A stretch of 64,000 nt of DNA, taken from assembly GCA_036877525.1 (NCBI GenBank), contig JAZGTH010000013.1:9552001-9616000 (forward strand). Reading direction: 5' to 3'. The stretch comes from Chromobotia macracanthus. Its lineage: Eukaryota; Chordata; Actinopteri; Cypriniformes; Botiidae. Position 1 is the first letter of the stretch, and each line of letters begins with the position of its first letter. Of the stretch, positions 52,501 through 61,500 are shown piece by piece. Made by a program: the position numbers and the translations under genes. Under the pieces are notes generated by a model that worked only from the letters and a program-made list of their open reading frames with translations, was not told where the DNA came from and made no database searches.

Positions 52501-55500
52501 AGGTCGTTTGTAATAGATGTATAGATGGAGAAACCAGGGAGAAACCAGGCTCAGTCAGGAGGGCCAGTTCTCCTCTGGTACATTAAAGCTGCAATTTGTA
52601 ACTTTCTTGGATACAAACAGAGCTGATCATACTGATTTATGATTATATATTGATTTAAAAAATGTCTGCTCTGATTTTGTGACAATATGTCAAGCACTTA
52701 GGAATGTTACAGACAGAAACATAATGTTACTAATTGCAGCTATAACATCACACTGCTGTGACTAGGAAGGGAACAAAAATATAGAATCTAAATAGGCTGG
52801 AGGTAGGTTAGTAGAAAATAGAAAGTTTAATAGAGAAGTGCTCATTTTCCCACTGATCTTTCTCAGGTGTTGTCCCATGCTGTCTCCCCACCATCTGGTC
52901 TGGATAAAGTCTCTACTTCTGATAAGAATTCGGGAAATTCTTTGATAAAGTCAGACACAGTCTCTATATTATGATGTTTAGGTGATTCTACGTGTTGTGA
53001 ATTATGTGTTATCTGTGACATGTGATGGCTAGCAGACGGTTAAGCCAGGCTGTCTGCTTCCTGAACTGGGCCCGGTTAGTCAAGTATTAGGGTGTTAATA
53101 CCAAGACTGTGCCAGATTTCTAGGTAGAAGAGCAGCACCTTTTCTGCCAATGTGTATAATAATGATACTAAATTAATGTTTAGATTTAGCTTGCATGTTT
53201 AAATTTGCTTTGATGTTGGGTGCTCTGGCTCCTGATAAACATTTGACTATGGTGAATACAACCGAATACAAGGAACATCTTCTGTTCACTTGTTCTCAAG
53301 ATGCAAAACACTAAACAGGTCATTAGACGTGTGTCATCCAAAAAGGGGGTTAGTACTTTTAACACTGGATTAACTAAACATGCAAGTTCTCCTGTAGCTC
53401 AGTGGTAGAGCATTGCGTTAGCAGCGCAAGAGGTTGTGGGTACAATTCCCAGGGAGTACATGTTCTAAGAAAATGTATAACTTCAATGCACTGTAAGTCG
53501 CTTTGGATGAAAGCGTCTACCAAATGCGTAAATGTAAAATGTAAATAAAATAGTTTGTAAAATATGCAACAAGATAACCTAAGTTTATCAAGTCTGTGTC
53601 TAGGTTTTGTTTAATGCTCATTAATCATGTATTATATGTTTTTGACATATTTTTAATCTGTTGTACGTCTGTGTCAGATTCCTTGTGTGGGTGTTGTGTG
53701 GTTCACACTGGTTCAGTCAAATGTATATGTGAGGTCAATGTGATCTTTCAGAAGAAAAAATACATTTCTAAAGCCAGTTCAACACTTAATGTGTGTTTGT
53801 GTTTGACAGGAGATTGAGCCAGAGACCCACAGCTGAAGAGCTAGAGCAGAGAAACATCCTCAAACGTAAGTAAAACACAAACTGATTCACAATACTTCCC
53901 TCATCAAGAAGTATTAAACCCCAAATCTTGTTTTACATTCATCCATTGACATTGTTACTGTAAAGAGACTTACAGTGTATTAATGGGAAAGCACAGAGGA
54001 ACTCACAATCCTGTCATTGATCTTTAAATAGAACTGTGGGAGCACTTAAGGCTGGAACACACCAAACCGATGACAACAACTTAGCAATGCTAAAAGTAGA
54101 CTGTCGTCTCACATCAGCTGCGTCTGGGTCCAAAGTTGCCCCCACTCACAAAGTTAATAGTCGACACCTGATGGTGCATGGTTGTCACATGCATTTCACT
54201 CCAAAAATAACTGACTAAGGACTATTTAAAAGTCTATGACTGTGACTCACAATAGCCGCATCATTGTGACCACACCAAACATGTCTTCTATGTGCATTGA
54301 GTGATTTAAATCAAACTTGGGAAATAAGGCATTTCCTGTTGCATTTATTGCCTTAAATGTATTGCCTCACCATGGCAACCCTATTCGAGATATTAACAAT
54401 CCATTCACAATTTGGGTATCTTCAATATCTCTTCTTTTACAGACCAAGCATGAAGTGATGGGTACATTTAAGAGGCCGCTTTTAAACTCTGTTTTAACTT
54501 ACATTCCCTGTGACTGTGGCTCACAATAGCCAACTATCTGTCATCAGACCCTAGAACATAGCTCAAGTTTGAATGAAATCACTCAATGCACGCAGAAAAT
54601 ATAAGCCACTTCCTGTTCCCTGTTTTTGCTATAAATTTATTGCATCGCCATGGCAACATTGTTTCATATTTTTAAAATCTCTTTGCAATTTAGCATCTTT
54701 ATTGTCTTGGCATAATATTTTCCAAATTTGGTGACAATCTTATAAATTCCCTAAGTATTTAGGCGTATTTAAAAATTCGTAGCCTTGAATTGAGTAACAA
54801 TGTGCCAATTTCATGCCATTTCAAGTTATGTTAAGCTCAAATATGAATGTGAAGTCTGATGCATAGCAACAATATTTAAGATATCACAAATCCTTTTAGA
54901 ACTTTATATCAGCAATGCCCCTACGTTATTTTGACCAAGTCTAAAGTGACTTGGCTAAATATAAATTGACTATTTTAAAGGGACTCTTCTTTCTGTTGCC
55001 ATTTGGAGCTATAACTTTGACTCACAATAATCAATTGTGATAATAATCAATGTCATTAGCCCACCACAATAAACATATTTGCCAAGTTTAATGTAAAACA
55101 CTCAATGCATGCTGTAAATGTTAGAGACTTCCCATTTTCCCATTTTTACCACATTTTTGAGATATCAAAAATCCCCTCACAATTTTGAATCTTTGATGTC
55201 TTGGCATGATACTCACCAAATCCATTATTTAAGAGTTCACAACATAGGCTTTTCAGTTCACCATCTTTTTGTGACCTGTATTGGGGGCGCTATACAGTCT
55301 CCCTGCCCCACTTCTGTGTCAGCCTTTTCCTGGCCCTAATGGCCGACAACTGTGTGGCAAGTTTTAGTGGGTTTTTTTTTAGCATGTTGAGTGTTGTTTT
55401 TGATCATGACAGTCCAAGATGGCACTGAGTATGGCAGCCATGTTGCAAGCTTCGTCGAGAGACTACAGTTTATTGTTTATTTATTTGTTTATTCTGTACG

Positions 55501-58500
55501 TAACCATGTTGTCTTTCATGTGTGATGTCGTCAGTTTAATTGTATGTGATAAACAAACACTTTTGGATATTGGCTACACTGTCGCTCACTGGAAACTGGA
55601 CTTTAAGATCTCTAAAGACGCTCTGTTTACAAACACAACAACAGAGCCCTTTGTCTGGACGGCCCAGCCATGACCTTGGAAATGCACCCAGAAAAGAGGA
55701 AAGAGAGCTGGTGTTCTCGCCAGGCTGAGACGCCGTGCCTTCTGACCCCCGCTCACCACCATTCTACTGGCTAATGTACAGTCACTGGATGACAAGCTCT
55801 GTGAACTGAGGGCACATATCTCCTACCAGCGAGAAATGAGGGACTGCTGCATTATATGCCTTACGGAAACCTGGATGTCTGCGGAGGTTCAAGACTCAGA
55901 CATCGAGCCCGCAGGGTTCTCCGGGCTCTGGGTCTAAACAGCTCCCTGTGCAGTAGAATCCTGGACTTCCTATCAGGCAGGCGTCAGGTGGTCAGAATGG
56001 GCAACAACATCTCCTCCCCGCTGATCCTCAACACTGGAACCCCTCAGGGCTGCGTTCTCAGCCCCCTCGTGTACTCCCTATACAACCATGACTGTGTGGC
56101 CACACACAGCTCTAATGTCATTGTGAAATTTGCTGATGACACAATGGTGATAGGCCTGATCACCGACAACGACGAGATGGCCTACAGAGAAGAGGTGCGC
56201 ACTCTGACACACAGGTGCCAGGAGAAGCACCTCTCACTCAACTTCGACAAGACCAAAGAGATTGGTGTGGACTTCAGGAGACAGGAAGTTAGAGAACACA
56301 CCCCCATCACCATCAATGGGTTGCCAGTGGAGCGGGTCAACAGCTTCAGGTTCCTCTGTGTTCATATGGTCCGCTCATGCAGATGCAGTAGTAAAGAAAG
56401 CCTACCAGCGCCTCTTTTACCTGCGGTATGAACCGCAACATTCTCAGATAATTCTACACTTGCACTGTGGAGAGCATTCTGTCTGGTTGCATCACGGCCT
56501 GGTACGGGAGCACCACTGCCCTCAACCGCAAGGCCCTGCAGGGGGTGGTGTGAATTGCCCGCCACATCACAGGAGGTGAGCTTCCCTCCCTCCAGGATAT
56601 CTACAACAGGCGGTGTCTAAGAAAGGCCCGGAGGATCCCACCCCCACTCTTCTCCATACACTGCACTTTAACTACTTCACACACATCACATAACAAGGTT
56701 TTTATTACGAGTCCATGTTCATTGGTCTTGTATGTGCACTACATAATATATTTACTGTGTGTATGTACGTATGCGTGTGTGTATATATATACATGTATAT
56801 GTACAACCCCAAATCAGAAAAAGTTGGGACAGTATGGAAAACACAAATAAAAAAATAAAGTAGTGATTTCTAAATTTACTTTGACTTGTATTTCATTGCA
56901 GACAATACAACAGCACATTATTTAATGTGTTCCTCGTGATTTTTATTGTTTTTTTCTTCAAAAAAACCTAAAATCCTATTTTGGTTCTTGCAACACATTT
57001 CCAAAAAAGTTGGAACAGTAAAGCATTTACCACTTTGTTATGTTGCCATTCCTTTTCACAGCACTTAAAAGACGTTTAGGGACTGAAGAAACCAAGTGAA
57101 GAAGTGTTTCAGGTGTAATTTTGTCCCATTCTTGCTGCAAACAAGTCTTAAGGTGGGCAACAGTACGGGGTCTTCGTTGTCGCATTTTGCGCTTCAAAAT
57201 GCGCCACACATTCTCTATTGGAGACAGGTCGGGACTGCAGGCAGGCCAGTCAAGTACCTGTATCCTCTTCCTCCGCAGCCAGGACTTTGTAATGTGTGCA
57301 GAATGTGGTTTTGCATTATCTTGTTGAAATATGCATGGACGTCCCTGGAAAAGATGTCTTCTTGAAGGCAGCATATTGTGCTCCAAAATCTCTATGTACT
57401 TTTCAGCATTAATGGTACCATCACAGAAGTGCAAGTTACCTTTACCAAGGGCACTGACACAACCCCATACCATGACAGACCCTGGCTTTTAGACTTGTTG
57501 CTGGTAACAGTCTGGATGATCCCTTTCTTCTTTGGTCTGGAGCACACGGCGTCTGTTTCTGCCAAAAAATACCTGAAATACTGATTCATCTGACCACAGT
57601 ACACATTTCCACTGTGTGATGGTCCATCCCAGATGCCTCCGAGCCCAGAGAAGTCGACGGCGCTTCTGGACACTGTTAACATAGGGCTTCCTTTTGGCAC
57701 AGTACAGTTTCTTGGTTTCTTAGTTAGACCTTTCTTGGATGCTGCTTTTGTACCAAATTCATAATTACCTGTTGACATCACCAAATCACATCATTATTTA
57801 ACCAATTTACCTGATTACTAGCCCTAAATTGCTCCTGTTCCAACTTTTTTTGAAATGTGTTGCAAGAACCAAAATAGGAATTTTGTTTTTTTTGAAGAAA
57901 AAACAATAAAAATCATGAGGAACACATTAAATAATGTGCTGTTGTATTGTCTGCAATGAAATACAAGTCAAATTAAATTTAGAAATCACTATTTTCTTTT
58001 TTTATTTGTGTTTTCCATACTGTCCCAACTTTTTCTGATTTGGGGTTGTAAATGCACATATTGTGTGGACAAATGTAAATTGTAACATATGTATATTTGT
58101 ACGTATTTTTAAGTACACTACAACATGTCCATGCCCATATAATATATATTGTAATTTTGTGTATTCTGTCTATTCTGTCATTGTATATACTACACACTGT
58201 TATGTTTACATTTTTTGCTACTGTTACATGTCTGTTTTTTATGTACTGTATTGCACTGTCTGGAGTCACACTCAGGATTTTCACTCACCTCTACACATGT
58301 GTTGAGGTGGTGACAATAAACTTGATTTGATTTGATTTGACACAAAAGCCCCCCCCAAAAATCCTAAGGGAAACAATAGGGCCCTCCACACTTTCAGCGT
58401 TTGGGTCCTAAAATATTAGTCAAAGCTGCGGTCTTTTTTGCCTTTTTTAGCCTTTTTAGGCTAAAAATGAACAAAAATCAGTTATTGAGCAAGTGCATAA

Positions 58501-61500
58501 CAGATCGGTGTTCAAAACGGTCTCTGTACCTTATCCCAAATCACAGCTTTAAGTTTATGATAAAATTGTATCATTGGGCTGCCGGTCCAATTTTGTGGAA
58601 AGTGTCAGTTTCACTTGAGGTTACGTCACGTCTGTAAAAAGAAGGTGGGGGTGCTGAGGATGAGCTAGGGAGCACATGTAGCTTGTTCTTACAGCAGTTG
58701 TTTATAATTGAAACTTGTAATTCACAATTAAAAATAACAACTCTAAAATGGCGATAAAGAGACAAAAGTTTGAAACTTGTCTTGCTTAAATAGCTGAAAT
58801 ATTTATGCTTTCCTTAGTTTTAATGTTACCAGCTTTTCATTGGTATTTTAATGACTCTTAAGGAGTCCTGAATTTAATTAATTCATATCTTTAGCTTTAT
58901 TATTTTAACTTGTATACTTTATAAAGATGTTTCTAAGGCCAGAGGTCTTTCTCAGTGTCACAGGATATAAACAGTGTACAGACTGTACTGTGACATTTAA
59001 ATAAAAGGTAGTTTGTTGTTTGTTTGTTGTCCTGGACTGACCTCTGATTTGTTTCTGTCCCACAGCTCGTAATGAGCAGGACGAGATGGAGGAGAAGAGA
59101 GAGATTAGATGCCGACTCTCACACAAGGTGAGCGATTTACGAACAGATCCATCCAGTGCTGAGTCTCAATATAACCAGTTTCATCAGTGCTGGATGTGAA
59201 CTAATTACATGTTACCATATCTGTCGCTCTCACTGTGTTTAAAAGTTTTCTTGCACTAAATCAGGGTCCCAATTTAAATATCATCAAACACCAGATGTAG
59301 GTAAAAACTGACATTAACTTCATTCTTGGTCTATAATCTTATTAGAAACTGCAACATGGTTTATGTCAAATTTTAGAATAATACTTCAATGATACATGGA
59401 CCTGTATTACAGGTAAAGACATAGAAACCACCTACTAGTCAATTTACATGATAAATGACAGGTATCATATTAACCAAGATATGTGTTCCAGCTTACAATT
59501 CTGCTTATCACTTCTAATTCTTATCAATTTCCAGTTTTGATTCCATTGTGAAAAAATAAAATCAAACTGAACATTTAGATAACAAATCATGGTCATTAAG
59601 CATGGTTAGTCACTGTTTTGAGAAATAATATATTTATGAGCAACGCTGTGATGAGAACAGTATTCATATTTCATATACTTTCCTGAGCATTTCGTATGGT
59701 AAAAGAGTGAATCTCCTCTAAAATAAAAATGCACCATGCCACTGGGTGCGGTTGGTACGTCCATTGCCCAGCATGCTCGTCCAGGCTGGTTGAGTCTTCA
59801 GATGAGAAGAGTCTTCAGATGGTGGTCTCACTGTCATTTAGTTGATCTTTATCACATTTCGTGATAAGGATGATTGCATACTGCATCCTGATGCTGCAAT
59901 GGGCACGTAGTGTCTGGATCCTGAACAGGGTCTCACCTGCATTGGCACATGGCTGCAGCTGTTGACAGTTCTGCTTGCCTTGCAGAGGCTTCAGCTGATG
60001 ATCCAGGGCAAGTATGCATCAGTCTGAATGGACAACACAGTGACAACACACCTTTCAGAAATCAAGCCATTGTCCGCTTTGGTATGCCCTAAACGAGGCT
60101 CGCCTTGACACGGATACCCTAGCACACAGATGGCCCCAGACATAACAGCGCAGCTACTGGGCAAAGTCAGGGAGGAGGGGGAACAAGTTGTGATTGTGGC
60201 CCCTTTTTGGCCCCACCAGACTTGGTTCCAGAAGCTGATACTATAATGGCTGATGCCAGGAACTGGGAACTGAGGTAAGACCTTCTTTCTCAGAGGCAGC
60301 GCAAGATATGACACCCAAGGCCAGACCTTTGGAACCTCCATGTCTGGCCTCTGGACAGGACATAGAAGACCTAGGTGATTTGTCACTGGCAGTGGTAATC
60401 CCCATCAGTCAGATTAGAGCCCCCTTCACCAGACAGCTCTATGTCTTTAAGTGACATCTTTTTGCTGACTGATATTCTTCCCGTGGGGAAAATATGCCCT
60501 ATCGGATCTGTGCTGACTTTCCTACAAAAGAGGTTGGAGATACCTCCACCCTGAATTGTATCTCTCTTCCCTAAAGGTGTGTGTGGGGTGTGTGTGGCTG
60601 GTAGCAGCACATAATGTTACACTGCATGAGAAATCCTTAGGGAGGATTAATCAGATTCCTCATAATCAGATTCCTCAGAGGTGCTAGGATGTTGAGTCCT
60701 CCTGGATGCATCTAATACCCATTTGGGATCTGTCCTTGGTCGCTTATGGCCTTTAGGAGTCCTCTGTTTGAGCCCCTGAAGGCAGGCAAGCTTAGTGCCC
60801 TCTCCCGGAAAACAGCCATCCTGGCCACGCTCACCTCCCACAAGGAGGACCCAGCCCTCTCCCTGCTTTGTGCAGTACATGCTTTGCATATCTACCTGTG
60901 CCACACGGATGAATTCAAAAGTTCTGAGCAGCTCTTTATCCATTTTGGAGGTCATGGGAAGTCTTCAAATAGTGGCTATTCCATTGGCTCGTGAAAAGGC
61001 TCATCTTGGGCTCTTGCAAAAGCTCCTCTGTGCTTTATGTTTGCAAGGTTTTATAGCCTCAGGATATATTTATTTTTTTTCCACAATGCTGTCTTCCTGA
61101 CAAGCACCTTGAAGAACTGATAGGGTGTCCTGCCTGCCAGTGGTGGTAACAAATGCTTGTAACTCCTTCAAGTTCCTCTTGGTGAACCCTGGACAATGCT
61201 TTCTGTTTAGCCTGGAGTCCAGTGGAGGGGCTTGGTATCTGGATCTGCTATTTGTGGCTACTGTATTGGTTAGCTGGTTGTCAGAGCATGATATGTCATA
61301 TGTAGTGATTCTTTTTGGTAATCCCATATGAGTATCTTTCATTAGTTCAGTTTCCCTGTTGGTAAACCTGTGTCTTCTCTTAGATGAAACTATCATCATG
61401 GCCTGGTTGGTTGTCCGTTACACGGATCAGCAGTTGTGGCGCTTAATATAGGGACCCCTAGTGTCATTACACTTACACAAAATCTATTAAGCGACAGAAA

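Larger units (their letters stand above)
55413..58340 (+). mobile_element. Jockey/I-type LINE with an internal deletion, split by a Tc1 element
   Basis: The 5' part (55413-55905) ends in the start of an endonuclease (CIICLTETWMSAEVQDSDIE). The frame then jumps to the reverse transcriptase at 55905-56430: SGRRQVVRMGN, TGTPQGCVLSPLVYSLYNHD, KFADDTMVIG. The 3' UTR runs to about 56800 and resumes after the Tc1 element at 58051, ending in AATAAACTTGATTTGATTTG, a LINE-type tail. The missing section between endonuclease and polymerase makes it non-autonomous. Confidence 0.8.

Noticed and set aside
53389..53465. Possible tRNA gene
   Set aside because: The A and B boxes are attached to a SINE core and tail that also occur in reverse at 30236.
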